DNA of 64,000 nucleotides from Bacillus sp. MYb209 (GCF_002975175.1 NZ_PCNZ01000012.1:1-64000), one strand, 5' to 3'. Shown: positions 18,976 through 29,566, counted from the stretch's first letter. Notes: generated by a model not told the origin, from the sequence alone. Program-made: numbers and translations.

Positions 18976-20306
18976 GACAAAATATTCGTGAGTTAGCTCT
19001 GGATGGCTTAATTCAAGTAGAAAAAAGTGGTGCATATAGCAACTTACTTTTAAATAATCTGATTGAAAAAAATACAATTGACAGAAAAGATATTGGTTTA
19101 TTAACTGAAATGGTATATGGAACAATTCAACGTCGTGACACACTAGATTATTATTTACAACCATTTTTAAGAAAAAAGGTTGAAGCGTGGGTAAGAGTGT
19201 TGCTTCGCCTATCTCTATATCAAATGCTATATTTAGACAGAGTTCCAGAAAGAGCGGCTATTCATGAAGCAGTTGAGATTGCAAAGCGTCGTGGGCATAA
19301 AGGGATTTCAGGCATGGTGAACGGAGTATTGCGTTCAATTCAGCGAGAAGGTGTACCTTCGTTAGAAGAAATCGAAAATCCAGTAGAACGTCTTGCAATT
19401 GCAACGAGTCATCCAATGTGGCTTGTACAAGAATGGGCATCCGAATATGGTTTAGAGACAGCAGAGAAAATGTGTGAAGTAAATATGTTGCCACCTGTAC
19501 CAACAGCACGTGTAAATGTTGATAAAGTAACGGTAGAAGAAGCGGTTGCGTTATTAGCTGATGAGGGTATAGAAGCAAAACGTGGCGAATTGTCAGAGGA
19601 TGCAATTCAAATTGAAAGAGGAAATGTCGCACATACAGAAGCGTTCAAAAAAGGTTTCCTTTCTATTCAAGATGAAAGCTCAATGCTTGTAGCACGTGCT
19701 TTAGAACCGAATAAAGGAGATGCAGTTCTAGATAGTTGTGCTGCTCCTGGCGGAAAAACAACTCATATTGCAGAGCGTTTGGACGGAACTGGTAAGGTAA
19801 TGTCGCTTGATTTACACGCACATAAAGTACGTTTAATTGAACAACAGGCGAAGAGACTTGGTTTAGAAAATGTAGAAACGATGGCTTTAGATGCTAGAAA
19901 AGTTCAAGAGCATTTTGCAAATGAATCTTTTGACAAAATATTAGTAGATGCACCATGTTCTGGATTTGGTGTTATTAGACGTAAACCTGATATTAAGTTA
20001 GGTAAAGATAAGGGCGATAGTGAAAGGTTATCAACGATTCAACTTGCGATACTAGAAAAAATAGCACCATTGTTAAAACAAGGTGGTCGCCTTGTTTATA
20101 GTACTTGCACAATTGAAAAAATAGAAAATGAACAAGTAATAAAGCAATTTTTACAAGAGCATCCTGAATTTGAATGGGATACTACGATAAAAGATCGCAT
20201 GCCAGAAAAGTTAAATCCGTATATTGATGAAGGTCAAGTACGAATTTTACCGCATTATTTTGCAACAGATGGCTTTTATATTGCTTGTTTAAGAAAGAAG
20301 GTGTAG
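18972..20306 (+). CDS. rsmB: 16S rRNA m5C967 methyltransferase RsmB (Sun)
   Basis: A 444-residue SAM-dependent RNA methyltransferase. A NusB-like N-terminal domain (about residues 1-140) is followed by the Rossmann methyltransferase domain. SAM motif I is [15 protein letters not shown]. The two catalytic cysteines are in DAPCSGFG and YSTCTIEK. It overlaps fmt by four bases and ends 4 bases before rlmN, so it is part of a translation-maturation operon. Confidence 0.95.
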   Translation: MRQNIRELALDGLIQVEKSGAYSNLLLNNLIEKNTIDRKDIGLLTEMVYGTIQRRDTLDYYLQPFLRKKVEAWVRVLLRLSLYQMLYLDRVPERAAIHEAVEIAKRRGHKGISGMVNGVLRSIQREGVPSLEEIENPVERLAIATSHPMWLVQEWASEYGLETAEKMCEVNMLPPVPTARVNVDKVTVEEAVALLADEGIEAKRGELSEDAIQIERGNVAHTEAFKKGFLSIQDESSMLVARALEPNKGDAVLDSCAAPGGKTTHIAERLDGTGKVMSLDLHAHKVRLIEQQAKRLGLENVETMALDARKVQEHFANESFDKILVDAPCSGFGVIRRKPDIKLGKDKGDSERLSTIQLAILEKIAPLLKQGGRLVYSTCTIEKIENEQVIKQFLQEHPEFEWDTTIKDRMPEKLNPYIDEGQVRILPHYFATDGFYIACLRKKV

Positions 20307-20310
20307 CATC

Positions 20311-21399
20311 ATGGAAACGACTGTAAAAAAACAAAAGAAAAATCTAGAAACAAAGAAACCATCAATTTATTCTTTACAACTTCATGAAATGCAAGATTGG
20401 TTAAAGGAACAAGGAGAACCTAAATTCCGTGCAGGACAAATTTTTGATTGGCTATATAAAAAACGTGTAAAAAATTATGAGGATATGTCAAACCTTGCTA
20501 AAGGATTGCGCGATAAATTGTCGAATTCCTTTGATATTACTACTTTAAACACTTTAGTAAAACAAACGTCTTCGGATGGAACAATTAAATTCCTATTCCA
20601 GTTATACGATGGGTACTCTATTGAAACTGTACTAATGCGACATGAATATGGAAATTCCATTTGTGTAACAACACAGGTGGGTTGCCGCATTGGCTGTACG
20701 TTCTGTGCTTCTACACTTGGTGGGTTAAAACGAAACTTAGAGGCTGGAGAAATTGTAGCGCAAGTAGTAGAAGTTCAGCGTGCGCTTGATGTAACAGAAG
20801 AACGTGTAAGTTCTCTTGTTGTTATGGGAATTGGAGAACCATTTGATAATTATGATAACTTAATGTCATTCTTACGCATTGTAAATCATGAAAAAGGAAT
20901 TCATATTGGTGCAAGACATATGACAGTTTCAACAAGTGGAATTGTTCCAAAAATTTATAAGTTCGCTGAAGAAGATATGCAAATTAATTTTGCGATTTCA
21001 TTGCATTCTGCAAATACAGAGTTACGTTCAAAATTAATGCCGATTAACCGTGCCTATAAGCTACCAGATTTAATGGAAGCTGTTAAATACTATGTAAATA
21101 GAACAGGGCGTCGTATTACGTTTGAATATGGCTTATTTGGAGGGGAAAATGACCAAGTTGAGCAAGCTGAAGAACTTGCTTCGCTCTTAAAAGGTGTAAA
21201 ATGTCATGTAAACTTAATTCCGGTAAACTACGTGCCAGAACGTGATTATGTACGTACGCCACGAGAGCAAATTTTCTTATTTGAAAAGACGCTAAAAGAT
21301 CGTGGAGTGAATGTAACAATTCGCCGTGAACAAGGTCATGATATTGATGCAGCCTGCGGTCAGTTGCGTGCAAAGGAGCGCAAAGAAGAGACGAGGTGA
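20311..21399 (+). CDS. rlmN: Dual-specificity radical-SAM methyltransferase RlmN
   Basis: A 362-residue enzyme that methylates C2 of A2503 in 23S rRNA and A37 in some tRNAs. The radical-SAM cluster motif CX3CX2C is at Cys125, Cys129 and Cys132 (GCRIGCTFC). The second methyl-carrying Cys lies near the C-terminus in DAACGQLRA. The stop codon lies within the ribosome binding site of prpC (GAGGTGA), so the two genes are likely coupled. Confidence 0.95.
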   Translation: METTVKKQKKNLETKKPSIYSLQLHEMQDWLKEQGEPKFRAGQIFDWLYKKRVKNYEDMSNLAKGLRDKLSNSFDITTLNTLVKQTSSDGTIKFLFQLYDGYSIETVLMRHEYGNSICVTTQVGCRIGCTFCASTLGGLKRNLEAGEIVAQVVEVQRALDVTEERVSSLVVMGIGEPFDNYDNLMSFLRIVNHEKGIHIGARHMTVSTSGIVPKIYKFAEEDMQINFAISLHSANTELRSKLMPINRAYKLPDLMEAVKYYVNRTGRRITFEYGLFGGENDQVEQAEELASLLKGVKCHVNLIPVNYVPERDYVRTPREQIFLFEKTLKDRGVNVTIRREQGHDIDAACGQLRAKERKEETR

Positions 21400-21403
21400 C
21401 GAG

Positions 21404-22156
21404 ATGAAAGCCGTGTTTCTATCGGATAAAGGAAAAGTTCGTCAACATAATGAAGATAGTGCAGGAGTTTTTCGCAATTTAGATGGAAATATTTTAGCGG
21501 TAGTAGCAGATGGAATGGGAGGTCATCGAGCTGGCGATGTAGCTAGCTCGATGGCTATTCAATTATTCCATGATTATTGGAAGCAAACGCATAATATGAA
21601 TGAGCCTAAAAAGGTAGAAAAGTGGTTACATACTAACGTTGGAATTATTAATGAGCGCATATATGCTTACTCTAAGCAGCATGCAGAATGTAATGGCATG
21701 GGAACAACACTTATAATAGCCATTTGTACATCGAATTTTGTGACTATAGGTCATATAGGAGATAGTCGGTGTTATATGGTATCAGAGGGGAAAATGACGC
21801 TTGTAACGGAAGATCATTCGCTTGTAAATGAACTTGTGAGACATGGCGAAATTTCAAAGGAAGATGCAGAATATCACCCGAAAAAGAATGTTTTGTTAAG
21901 AGCATTAGGAAATGAAGAAACAGTTGGATTAGATGTTAAAACATTGGTGCTTGAAGAAGATGATCAATTACTTCTTTGCTCGGATGGATTGTCGAACAAA
22001 GTTTCTATTGCTGATATGCAACAAATTTTACAATTGAATGAACAGCTCGAGGCGAAGGGAGAGCATCTCATTCAATTAGCAAATGATCGTGGTGGAGAAG
22101 ATAATATTACCCTCGTTATTATTGATTATACGGATTCGACAAACGAAAGTAGGTGA
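21404..22156 (+). CDS. prpC: PP2C-type protein phosphatase PrpC
   Basis: A 250-residue Mn2+-dependent Ser/Thr phosphatase that reverses PrkC phosphorylation. Metal-ligand motifs are [36 protein letters not shown] and DNITL. ATG 21404, with GAGGTGA 5 bases upstream, gives the family start [13 protein letters not shown]; an ATG at 21326 is inside rlmN. The stop codon falls inside the ribosome binding site region of prkC. Confidence 0.95.
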   Translation: MKAVFLSDKGKVRQHNEDSAGVFRNLDGNILAVVADGMGGHRAGDVASSMAIQLFHDYWKQTHNMNEPKKVEKWLHTNVGIINERIYAYSKQHAECNGMGTTLIIAICTSNFVTIGHIGDSRCYMVSEGKMTLVTEDHSLVNELVRHGEISKEDAEYHPKKNVLLRALGNEETVGLDVKTLVLEEDDQLLLCSDGLSNKVSIADMQQILQLNEQLEAKGEHLIQLANDRGGEDNITLVIIDYTDSTNESR

Positions 22157-22164
22157 AGTGCAAC

Positions 22165-24138
22165 GTGCTGATTGGAAAACGCTTAAATGACCGTTATAAG
22201 CTGCTGAAAATGATTGGCGGTGGAGGAATGGCCAATGTATATTTAGCTCATGATGATATACTTGGCCGAGATGTAGCGGTAAAAATATTAAGACTCGACT
22301 ATTCAAATAACGAAGAGTTTATTAAACGTTTCCATCGAGAAGCGCAATCTGTTACAACGTTGTCGCATCCAAATATTGTGAATATGTATGATGTTGGGGA
22401 AGAGGATGGTATATATTATCTTGTAATGGAATATGTACCTGGACGAACATTGAAGCAATACATAATTGATCGAGGGATGTTACCGATAGGAGAGGCTCTT
22501 GATATAATGGAGCAGTTAACGTCCGCTATGGCACACGCCCATCATTTTGAGATTGTACATCGCGATATTAAACCGCACAATATTTTGATTCGAGATGACG
22601 GAGTGGTCAAAGTAACAGACTTTGGAATTGCGACAGCTACAAGTGCAGCAACGATTACACATACAAATTCGGTGCTCGGTTCGGTGCATTATTTATCACC
22701 AGAACAAGCGCGCGGCGGTATAGCGAATAAACAATCAGATATTTATTCACTTGGAATTGTTATGTTTGAATTGTTAACAGGAAGACAACCGTTTTCTGGT
22801 GAATCTGCTGTTGCAATTGCGTTAAAACATTTACAAAATGAAATGCCATCTCCAAAAAGATGGAATGAAAATATTCCACAAAGTGTTGAAAATATTATAT
22901 TGAAGGCAACTGCGAAAGATCCGTTCCATCGATATCAATCTGCTAACGCGATGAAACGAGATATTGAAACGGCACTATACCCAGAACGAATAAATGAACA
23001 ACCATTTTACATACCAGAAGATATGGAAGCAACGAAAGCGATTCCAATTATTCAACAAGAACAACTATTTCAAAATGTAAGTGATGAAACGATTGTATTA
23101 AAAGGAAGTAAAGTGGATGAACAAGTAAGAAAAGAAGAGACCGAATCAGGTAAGAAGAAAAAGCGAAGTAATAAATGGCTGAAAGTTTTAATTACAACAT
23201 TTTTACTTTTAGCGATAGGGATAACCTTAGCACTTACTGTTATTCCAGGCTTCTTTATTCCGAAAGATGTGAAGGTTCCTGATGTGGCTGGTATGAAATA
23301 TACGACAGCTGTAAATACATTAGTTGAAAAAGGTTTTGAAGTTACTGAACCTAATCTTGTATATACAGATGATGTTGAAGCCGGAAAAGTGATAAAAACA
23401 GATCCTATAGCAGGAAGAGTAGTGAAAGAAAACTCTAAAATTACTATCTACCAATCAGGTGGGAAAAAGAAAAGTAAGATGCGTGATTTGACAGGAAAAG
23501 ATTTCGAGAGTATAAGAGCTGAGTTAGAAGAAAAATATAAACAAGTTACAATAAATTATATTGAAAATGATAAGCCGAAAGGTGAAATTGTAGAGCAAAT
23601 CCCAACGCCTGATCAAATGGTTATAGAGGCAGAACAAGAACTGAAAATTTGGGTAAGTAAAGGACCTTATCAAATAAGACCAGGTGATTTTTCAGGATGG
23701 ACTGAAAATAGTGTAAAAGGTTATTTAAATGAAAGAAAGCTTGTTTCTGATATAAAAAGAGAGTATTCAGATACGGTTGATAAAGGCCTTGTTATTTCAC
23801 AGTTACCAAAGCCTGGGACACCTTTAAAAGAAGGAGATAAAGTATCGATTGTTATCTCCGATGGTCCGAAGCCTAAAGTAACGAAAACGGTAAAAGTGGA
23901 TAACATTTCTATCCCATATGAAGCTTCTGCAACAGGTGAGAAAAAGCCGCAAACAATAGAAATTTATAAAGAAGATATGCAGCAAAAAATGGATAAACCA
24001 GTTGAAACGAGAACAATTACTGAGTCAGCGATTATTTCTTTAGAATTTGTAATTCAAGAAGGTGCAAAGGGACATTATAAAATTGTCCGAGATGGAGTAA
24101 CGATTATGGACAAGGAGGTACCATATCCAGCTCAATAA
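22165..24138 (+). CDS. prkC: PASTA-domain serine/threonine kinase PrkC
   Basis: A 657-residue membrane kinase. The Hanks-type kinase domain (about residues 8-270) has the Gly loop [12 protein letters not shown], Lys40 in VAVKILR, the catalytic loop HRDIKPHN and DFG. One membrane helix lies near 342-366. Three PASTA repeats follow outside (about 368-575), which bind muropeptides; in Bacillus this signals germination and growth. The GTG at 22165, 4 bases past AGGTGAAGTG, gives the usual [13 protein letters not shown]; a GTG at 22153 would overlap prpC. Confidence 0.94.
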   Translation: MLIGKRLNDRYKLLKMIGGGGMANVYLAHDDILGRDVAVKILRLDYSNNEEFIKRFHREAQSVTTLSHPNIVNMYDVGEEDGIYYLVMEYVPGRTLKQYIIDRGMLPIGEALDIMEQLTSAMAHAHHFEIVHRDIKPHNILIRDDGVVKVTDFGIATATSAATITHTNSVLGSVHYLSPEQARGGIANKQSDIYSLGIVMFELLTGRQPFSGESAVAIALKHLQNEMPSPKRWNENIPQSVENIILKATAKDPFHRYQSANAMKRDIETALYPERINEQPFYIPEDMEATKAIPIIQQEQLFQNVSDETIVLKGSKVDEQVRKEETESGKKKKRSNKWLKVLITTFLLLAIGITLALTVIPGFFIPKDVKVPDVAGMKYTTAVNTLVEKGFEVTEPNLVYTDDVEAGKVIKTDPIAGRVVKENSKITIYQSGGKKKSKMRDLTGKDFESIRAELEEKYKQVTINYIENDKPKGEIVEQIPTPDQMVIEAEQELKIWVSKGPYQIRPGDFSGWTENSVKGYLNERKLVSDIKREYSDTVDKGLVISQLPKPGTPLKEGDKVSIVISDGPKPKVTKTVKVDNISIPYEASATGEKKPQTIEIYKEDMQQKMDKPVETRTITESAIISLEFVIQEGAKGHYKIVRDGVTIMDKEVPYPAQ

Positions 24139-24143
24139 TAGTG

Positions 24144-24180
24144 AATTCCATCGTCCTTATATAGAAGATGGAATTTATTA
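24144..24180 (+). terminator. Probable terminator after prkC
   Basis: Stem AATTCCATC (24144-24152) with GATGGAATT (24167-24175) followed by TATTACTC. The T tail is weak. Confidence 0.55.
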
Positions 24181-24183
24181 CTC

Positions 24184-24226
24184 TTGCCTGTTATGCTGTC
24201 TACATCGTGGACTGTATAGCAGGCAA
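24184..24226. repeat. Imperfect 17-bp inverted repeat, prkC-rsgA gap
   Basis: Arms TTGCCTG..GCTGTC (24184-24200) and GACTGTATAGCAGGCAA (24210-24226) pair with three mismatches, one of them a possible G-U pair. It follows the prkC terminator. There is no T run, so it is not a simple terminator. The rest of the 270-base gap is A+T-rich and holds no gene I can support. Confidence 0.6.
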
Positions 24227-24408
24227 AAATATATGATTCAAAAAGCTGTAAAAGTGATACTGTTGTAAATAATATTTCAAATTTGATGGTAGATTAAATA
24301 TATGCACCTGGATATATATTTGGTGGGCTTTGAAATAATTGTTTAAAGAACTCTAGTCTATTCATATTTAATTGCAGTTTCATTTTATACAAAATAAAGG
24401 AGAATTAT

Positions 24409-25290
24409 ATGCCAGAAGGAAAAATTGTAAAAGCTCTAAGTGGGTTTTATTATGTGCAGAATGAGGAAGGGATTACACAATGTCGTGGGCGTGGTGTATT
24501 TAGAAAGAATAAAATTACGCCACTTGTAGGAGACCAAGTTGTTTTTCAAGCGGATAATCCGAATGAAGGTTATGTGTTAGAAGTATTTGATCGGAAAAAT
24601 GAACTTGTTAGACCTCCTATTGCTAATGTTGATCAAGCTATTCTTGTTTTCTCTGCGGTAGAACCAGATTTTAATCCAGGACTGTTAGATCGATTTTTAG
24701 TATTGATTGAATATCATAACATTAAACCGATTATTTGTATTAGTAAGATGGATTTAGTAGATGAAAAAATGAGAGAAACTGTTGAATCTTATGCAAATGA
24801 TTATCGTGAGATGGGTTATGATGTGTTGTTTACTTCTATAAATACATCGGAAAGTATTGATATTCTGAAACCATTCTTAGAAGGTTGTATTTCCGTCGTT
24901 GCAGGCCAATCTGGTGTTGGGAAATCTTCAATGCTAAACGTATTACGTCCAGATTTAGAATTGAAAACTAATGATATTTCTTCACATTTAGGGCGTGGGA
25001 AACATACGACAAGACACGTGGAATTAATTACAGTTGGAAGCGGACTTGTTGCGGATACACCTGGTTTTAGTTCGCTTGATTTCATAGATATAGAAGTAGA
25101 AGATCTTACATATTGTTTTCCAGAGTTGAAAGAAGCGAGCCAATACTGTAAATTTAGAGGGTGTACACACCTTGCTGAGCCGAAATGTGCGGTGAAAGCT
25201 GCGGTTGAAGAAGGAAAGATTACTGAATATCGTTATAAGAATTACAAACAATTCGTAGAAGAAATTAGAGAGAGAAAGCCGAGGTATTAG
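24409..25290 (+). CDS. rsgA: Ribosome small-subunit GTPase RsgA (CpgA/YloQ)
   Basis: A 293-residue circularly permuted GTPase for 30S maturation. The N-terminal OB fold (about 1-65) is followed by the GTPase in the order G4 SKMDL, G1 [10 protein letters not shown]2, then G3 DTPG. The C-terminal zinc finger ligands are in [27 protein letters not shown]. The ribosome binding site AAAGGAG precedes ATG 24409. It ends 2 bases before rpe, and PrkC phosphorylates the B. subtilis orthologue. Confidence 0.95.
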   Translation: MPEGKIVKALSGFYYVQNEEGITQCRGRGVFRKNKITPLVGDQVVFQADNPNEGYVLEVFDRKNELVRPPIANVDQAILVFSAVEPDFNPGLLDRFLVLIEYHNIKPIICISKMDLVDEKMRETVESYANDYREMGYDVLFTSINTSESIDILKPFLEGCISVVAGQSGVGKSSMLNVLRPDLELKTNDISSHLGRGKHTTRHVELITVGSGLVADTPGFSSLDFIDIEVEDLTYCFPELKEASQYCKFRGCTHLAEPKCAVKAAVEEGKITEYRYKNYKQFVEEIRERKPRY

Positions 25291-25292
25291 TC

Positions 25293-25937
25293 ATGATTAA
25301 AATTGCACCATCGATTTTATCAGCAGATTTTTCAAGATTAGGGGAAGAGATTAAAGATGTAGAAAAAGGCAGAGCTGACTACATTCACGTCGATGTAATG
25401 GATGGACATTTCGTACCAAATATTACGATTGGACCATTAATTGTAGAAGCAATCCGTCCGATTACATCGTTACCGTTAGATGTACATTTAATGATTGAAA
25501 ATCCTGATAACTATATCCCAACTTTCGCAAAAGCGGGAGCGGATATTATTACTGTTCATGTAGAAGCGTGTCCTCATCTACATCGTACAATTCAGTTAAT
25601 TAAATCTCATGACATTAAAGCAGGGGTTGTATTAAATCCGCATACTCCAGTTTCAGCGATTGAGCATGTATTAGAAGATATAGACATGGTATTACTTATG
25701 ACAGTAAATCCTGGATTTGGCGGACAGAAGTTTATTCATTCTGTATTACCGAAAATCAAACAAGTTGCAGAAATGGTTAAAGAGCGAAATCTAGAAGTGG
25801 AAATTGAAGTTGATGGTGGTGTCAACGCTGAAACGGCAAGACTTTGTATTGAAGCAGGAGCGAATGTTCTTGTAGCGGGATCAGCAGTATACAATCAAAA
25901 AGACCGTGGTGAAGCAATTCGTGTAATTCGCGGATAA
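25293..25937 (+). CDS. rpe: Ribulose-phosphate 3-epimerase
   Basis: A 214-residue TIM-barrel enzyme that interconverts ribulose-5-P and xylulose-5-P in the pentose phosphate pathway. Family motifs include the start [14 protein letters not shown], the metal and catalytic residues in [32 protein letters not shown] and the phosphate-binding VDGGVN. The start codon follows rsgA closely, so the two genes are co-transcribed. Confidence 0.95.
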   Translation: MIKIAPSILSADFSRLGEEIKDVEKGRADYIHVDVMDGHFVPNITIGPLIVEAIRPITSLPLDVHLMIENPDNYIPTFAKAGADIITVHVEACPHLHRTIQLIKSHDIKAGVVLNPHTPVSAIEHVLEDIDMVLLMTVNPGFGGQKFIHSVLPKIKQVAEMVKERNLEVEIEVDGGVNAETARLCIEAGANVLVAGSAVYNQKDRGEAIRVIRG

Positions 25938-26021
25938 AGAATGAACGAACCTTTATCCTAGTGAAGCTTCTAGTTCATTAAGACTTCACTATTTATACAT
26001 GTTAGAGTGGCAAATAAGGAG

Positions 26022-26056
26022 AAAGGCAATCTACCGAATGGCAGATTGCCTTTTTA
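26022..26056 (+). terminator. Terminator between rpe and thiN
   Basis: Stem AAAGGCAATCT (26022-26032) with AGATTGCCTTT (26043-26053) followed by T residues. It proves that the open frame beginning at 25999 is not the true start of thiN. Confidence 0.9.
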
Positions 26057-26076
26057 CAATAGAAGGGGAAGGAAAA

Positions 26077-26718
26077 ATGATTATTCATATTTTAGCGGGA
26101 GGACCTGCAGAATACTGCGCAGATTTTTCTCGGTATGAAAATGAAGAAGTAGTTTGGGCGGCCGTTGATAGAGGAGTGTACCGTTTGTTGAAAAGAGGGA
26201 TCACTCCGGCTGTTGCGTTTGGGGATTATGATTCAGTTACTGATGAGGAATTAGCATGGATGGGACAGCAGACAAATGAATTACATATTGTCCCGCGAGA
26301 AAAAGATCAAACAGATTTAGAAATTGCAATTAGCTGGGCTTTAGAACAGAAACCAAAATTAATTCGTATTTTTGGTGCTACTGGTGGAAGACTTGATCAT
26401 GGTTTAGCAAATATTCAGATGCTTTTAAAGGGATTAGAAGTAAATATAGAAATGTGTATTGTGGACAATAAAAATGAAATAATGGTGAAAAAGTTTGGTA
26501 TGTATATAATTGAAGGAAACGAACATTTTCCATACGTATCATTTGTACCAGTTACTGAAAGGGTAGAAGGCATTACACTTCACGGTTTTAAGTATCCTCT
26601 TACTAATAAAACAATAGAGTGGGGATCGACACTTTGTATTAGTAATGAACTCGTTGAGGAAAAAGGTACTTTTTCATTTACTTCTGGCATATTAATGATG
26701 ATAAGAAGCACTGATTGA
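26077..26718 (+). CDS. thiN: Thiamine pyrophosphokinase
   Basis: A 213-residue enzyme that transfers pyrophosphate from ATP to thiamine. ATG 26077 is chosen because GGGGAAGGA precedes it, a terminator lies just upstream, and the family starts MIIHILAGGP. Diagnostic segments are FGDYDSVTDEE, PREKDQTDLEIAI and FGATGGRLDHGLANIQML, which bind Mg-ATP. The C-terminal beta-rich domain (about 130-213) binds thiamine. A spoVM gene follows 66 bases later. Confidence 0.93.
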   Translation: MIIHILAGGPAEYCADFSRYENEEVVWAAVDRGVYRLLKRGITPAVAFGDYDSVTDEELAWMGQQTNELHIVPREKDQTDLEIAISWALEQKPKLIRIFGATGGRLDHGLANIQMLLKGLEVNIEMCIVDNKNEIMVKKFGMYIIEGNEHFPYVSFVPVTERVEGITLHGFKYPLTNKTIEWGSTLCISNELVEEKGTFSFTSGILMMIRSTD

Positions 26719-26784
26719 AGAAACAATTTTGCTCCTTGCATCATATAGTGAACAAGTGGAGTAATGGGGATTAGGAGGGAAACC

Positions 26785-26865
26785 ATGAGATTTTATACAA
26801 TTAAGTTACCTAAATTTCTTGGTGGAATTGTTCGTGCGATGTTAAATACCTTCAAAAAAGACTAA
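26785..26865 (+). CDS. spoVM: Stage V sporulation protein SpoVM (26 residues)
   Basis: A 26-codon gene encoding MRFYTIKLPKFLGGIVRAML followed by NTFKKD. The amphipathic helix, the Pro9 kink and the length match SpoVM, which recognises the curved outer forespore membrane and anchors SpoIVA for coat and cortex assembly. The site AGGAGGG at 26773-26779 is ideal, a terminator follows, and the place between thiN and rpmB is the same as in B. subtilis. It marks the organism as a spore former. Confidence 0.95.
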   Translation: MRFYTIKLPKFLGGIVRAMLNTFKKD

Positions 26866-26866
26866 A

Positions 26867-26892
26867 AAAAGCACCTATTACCGGTGCTTTTT
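26867..26892 (+). terminator. Terminator after spoVM
   Basis: Stem AAAGCACC with GGTGCTTT followed by TTCC, immediately after the spoVM stop codon. Confidence 0.85.
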
Positions 26893-26905
26893 CCATTGGT
26901 ATAAT

Positions 26906-26936
26906 AAAAAAAGAGCCTAGCGGCTCTTTTTTTTAT
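26906..26936 (-). terminator. Terminator of rpmB
   Basis: Stem AAGAGCC/GGCTCTT with a 4-base loop, flanked by A7 on the left and T8 on the right. It can end transcripts from both strands but lies just past the rpmB stop on the minus strand. Confidence 0.9.
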
Positions 26937-26938
26937 TA

Positions 26939-27127
26939 TTAAACACGTTCGATTTTGCCAGATTTTAATGCTCTAGCAGAAACGTAAACACGTTGAACTT
27001 TACCGTCAATGCGTACGCGAACTTTTTGAAGGTTAGCGCCCCATTTACGTTTTGTAGCGTTCATTGCGTGAGAACGAGAGTTGCCAGAACGAGCTTTTCT
27101 TCCAGTAATAGCACAAACACGAGCCAT
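26939..27127 (-). CDS. rpmB: 50S ribosomal protein L28
   Basis: A 62-residue basic ribosomal protein. The start [21 protein letters not shown] and the following [12 protein letters not shown] are the L28 signature. It is the only ribosomal protein gene on the minus strand in the window, as in B. subtilis. The ribosome binding site is GGGAGGG. Its own promoter lies at 27209-27237. It lacks the zinc-binding CxxC pairs, so it is the zinc-free form. Confidence 0.95.
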
Positions 27128-27208
27128 CTATATTTCCCTCCCTTAACTACCGTAACATACGTAATTTTTCAATATTAGTCTTTTATGCGATGCTAAAAAC
27201 ACTTCTAT

Positions 27209-27237
27209 AATTTAACACAACTAAAAAGAGAATGCAA
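27209..27237 (-). promoter_or_regulatory. Probable sigma-A promoter of rpmB
   Basis: Read on the minus strand, TTGCAT and TAAATT are 17 bases apart, about 80 bases upstream of the rpmB start codon. Confidence 0.6.
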
Positions 27238-27251
27238 CACCGTAGAAAAAA

Positions 27252-27348
27252 GAAATCAAGAAAAATTACTTGACACTATATGTCAATGAAGAAAAATTGA
27301 AATCAAGAAAAATTGCTTGACATACTATAGTGGTACATGTTGTATAAT
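27252..27348 (+). promoter_or_regulatory. Duplicated dyad and promoter upstream of asp23-fakA
   Basis: A 28-base segment at 27252-27279 recurs at 27299-27327 with few changes. Each copy holds the dyad TCAAG-N8-CTTGA. The downstream CTTGACA contains a -35 box (27317-27322), and TATAAT lies at 27343-27348, a spacer of 20, which is long. The dyad therefore overlaps the -35 region and looks like an operator. The remainder of the 377-base gap between rpmB and asp23 holds only the rpmB promoter and an A+T-rich 5' leader. Confidence 0.5.
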
Positions 27349-27504
27349 AACAATGGACTATTTTGCTCATCATAAAAAAATGTACTTAAAAACATAAAAT
27401 ATGAGAGTGAAAAGAAAGAACGATGGAATTTTCTTTGAAAAGATTATATGATAGTAACTAAAGTAGTCTAGCTCACTTTCACCATTTATGAAGGGGGAAA
27501 CGAG

Positions 27505-27867
27505 ATGTCAATTGAAATTAAAACAAAGTACGGTCAAATTGATATTAGTACAGATGTAATTGCAACAATTGCTGGAGGTGCCGCAGTAGATTGCTACGGT
27601 ATCGTAGGTATGGCATCAAAAAATCAGTTAAAAGATGGATTAACAGACATTTTACGAAAAGAAAACTTCACTAGAGGCGTTATTGTTCGTAAAGATGAAG
27701 ACGAAGTACATATTGATATGTATATTATTGTGAGCTATGGTACAAAAATTTCAGAAGTAGCACATAACGTGCAGACTAAAGTGAAATATACATTAGATCA
27801 AACTGTAGGACTAGCAGTAGATTCTGTAAACATCTACGTACAAGGAGTTAAAGTAATAAACTTGTAA
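27505..27867 (+). CDS. Asp23/Gls24-family protein (YloU)
   Basis: A 120-residue Asp23-domain protein that spans almost the whole gene, starting MSIEIKTKYGQIDISTDVIATIAGGAAVDCYGIVGMAS. Family members are abundant, membrane-associated and linked to cell-envelope stability and alkaline stress. It is always found just before fakA in Bacillus and Staphylococcus, suggesting a shared role at the membrane. The site AAGGGGGAAA precedes ATG 27505. Confidence 0.9.
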   Translation: MSIEIKTKYGQIDISTDVIATIAGGAAVDCYGIVGMASKNQLKDGLTDILRKENFTRGVIVRKDEDEVHIDMYIIVSYGTKISEVAHNVQTKVKYTLDQTVGLAVDSVNIYVQGVKVINL

Positions 27868-27889
27868 TGTGCATTAAGGAGGAAAATCT

Positions 27890-29566
27890 GTGTCAATTCA
27901 AAAAATTGATGGAAAACGTTTATCACAAATGATCATTCAAGGAGCCAATAATTTAACAAATAATGTTCAGCTTGTTGATGCATTAAACGTATTCCCAGTT
28001 CCAGATGGCGATACCGGTACAAATATGAACTTATCAATGACTTCAGGCGCACGTGAAGTGAAAGCAAATCCTTCACAGCATGCTGGTAAAGTCGGTGTAA
28101 GTTTAGCTAAAGGATTATTAATGGGAGCTCGTGGTAACTCTGGGGTTATTTTATCTCAGTTATTCCGTGGTTTCTCTAAATCCATTGAACAAAAAGAAGA
28201 ATTAACGACAGTTGATTTTGCTGCAGCTTTAGAAGCTGGAGTAGAGGCAGCTTACAAAGCGGTTATGAAACCAATTGAAGGAACGATTTTAACGGTTGCA
28301 AGAGAAACGGGTAAATATGCAGTGACAGTTGCGAAAAAACAGCGCGACTTTGTTTTGTTTATGGAAGACGTTGTAAAAGAAGCAAACGCATCGTTAAATC
28401 GTACGCCAGATTTATTACCTGTATTAAAACAAGTTGGCGTTGTAGATAGCGGTGGTAAAGGTCTTGTTGTTGTATATGAAGGATTTTTAGCTGACTTAAA
28501 AGGAGAAACAATTTCTTCTAATATGCCTGCCCAACCATCTATGAATGACATGGTACGCGCAGAACATCACCGTAGTGTACAAAGCCAATTGAGTACAGAA
28601 GATATTAAGTATGGATATTGTACGGAATTCATGGTGAAATTAGAGCCTGAAAAAATGAAGGAACATAATTTCTCTGAACAAAAATTCCGTGAAGATATTA
28701 GTGTGTACGGAGATTCACTACTTGTTGTATCGGATGATGAGGTTGTAAAGGTTCATATTCATGCGGAACATCCTGGAGATCCTATGAACTATGGACAACG
28801 TTACGGTAGTCTAATTAAGATCAAAGTAGAAAATATGCGTGAACAGCATACCGCTTTATTAGATGAACCTACCATGATGCCTGAACCAACGAATCAGCCA
28901 ATAGAGAAACAACCGTATGGTATTGTAACTGTGGCTATGGGATCGGGTATTAAAACTCTATTTGAGAGCATTGGCGCAACGAAAGTTATCGAAGGTGGCC
29001 AAACGATGAATCCGAGTACGGAGGATATTGTGAAGGCGATTGAAGAGGCGAATGCTGAAAAAATCATCATCTTACCAAATAACGGAAATATAGTGATGGC
29101 AGCAGAACAAGCAGCGTCAGTTGTAGAACAAGAAGTTATTGTTGTTCGTTCAAAAACAGTTCCTCAAGGTATGGCTGCAATGTTAGCATTTAATCCAGTT
29201 GGAACGCTAGAAGAGAATGAAGAAAACATGAAAGAAGCTTTAGCTCATGTGAAAACAGGTCAGATTACGTATGCTGTTCGTGATACGGAAATTGACGGTG
29301 TAGCGATTCAAAAAGATGATTTCATGTGTATTGCAGATGGAAAAATTGTATCTACAAATGCTGAGAAAGTAGGAGCTGCAAAGCAATTACTAGAAGCGCT
29401 GATTGATGAGGATTCTGAAATCGTAACGATTCTACAAGGTGAAGATGCAACAGATGAAGAAGTGGCTGAATTAGTTGCGTTTGTAGAAGAGAACCTTGAA
29501 GATGCAGAAGTAGAAGTACATGCAGGGAACCAACCGGTGTATTCTTTCATCTTCTCTGTAGAATAA
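27890..29566 (+). CDS. fakA: Fatty acid kinase catalytic subunit FakA (YloV)
   Basis: A 558-residue enzyme that phosphorylates fatty acids held by a FakB carrier, feeding exogenous fatty acids to PlsX/PlsY. The N-terminal DhaL-type kinase domain (about 1-205) has the Mg-ATP motif FPVPDGDTGTNMNLSM and GARGNSGVILSQ. A middle region (about 230-320) precedes a C-terminal DegV-like fold. It starts with GTG after AAGGAGG, 22 bases past asp23. No fakB lies in the window. Confidence 0.93.
   Translation: MSIQKIDGKRLSQMIIQGANNLTNNVQLVDALNVFPVPDGDTGTNMNLSMTSGAREVKANPSQHAGKVGVSLAKGLLMGARGNSGVILSQLFRGFSKSIEQKEELTTVDFAAALEAGVEAAYKAVMKPIEGTILTVARETGKYAVTVAKKQRDFVLFMEDVVKEANASLNRTPDLLPVLKQVGVVDSGGKGLVVVYEGFLADLKGETISSNMPAQPSMNDMVRAEHHRSVQSQLSTEDIKYGYCTEFMVKLEPEKMKEHNFSEQKFREDISVYGDSLLVVSDDEVVKVHIHAEHPGDPMNYGQRYGSLIKIKVENMREQHTALLDEPTMMPEPTNQPIEKQPYGIVTVAMGSGIKTLFESIGATKVIEGGQTMNPSTEDIVKAIEEANAEKIIILPNNGNIVMAAEQAASVVEQEVIVVRSKTVPQGMAAMLAFNPVGTLEENEENMKEALAHVKTGQITYAVRDTEIDGVAIQKDDFMCIADGKIVSTNAEKVGAAKQLLEALIDEDSEIVTILQGEDATDEEVAELVAFVEENLEDAEVEVHAGNQPVYSFIFSVE

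Noticed and set aside
25999-26076. Longer N-terminus for thiN
   Set aside because: The extension would translate a clear rho-independent terminator, and the family starts at ATG 26077.
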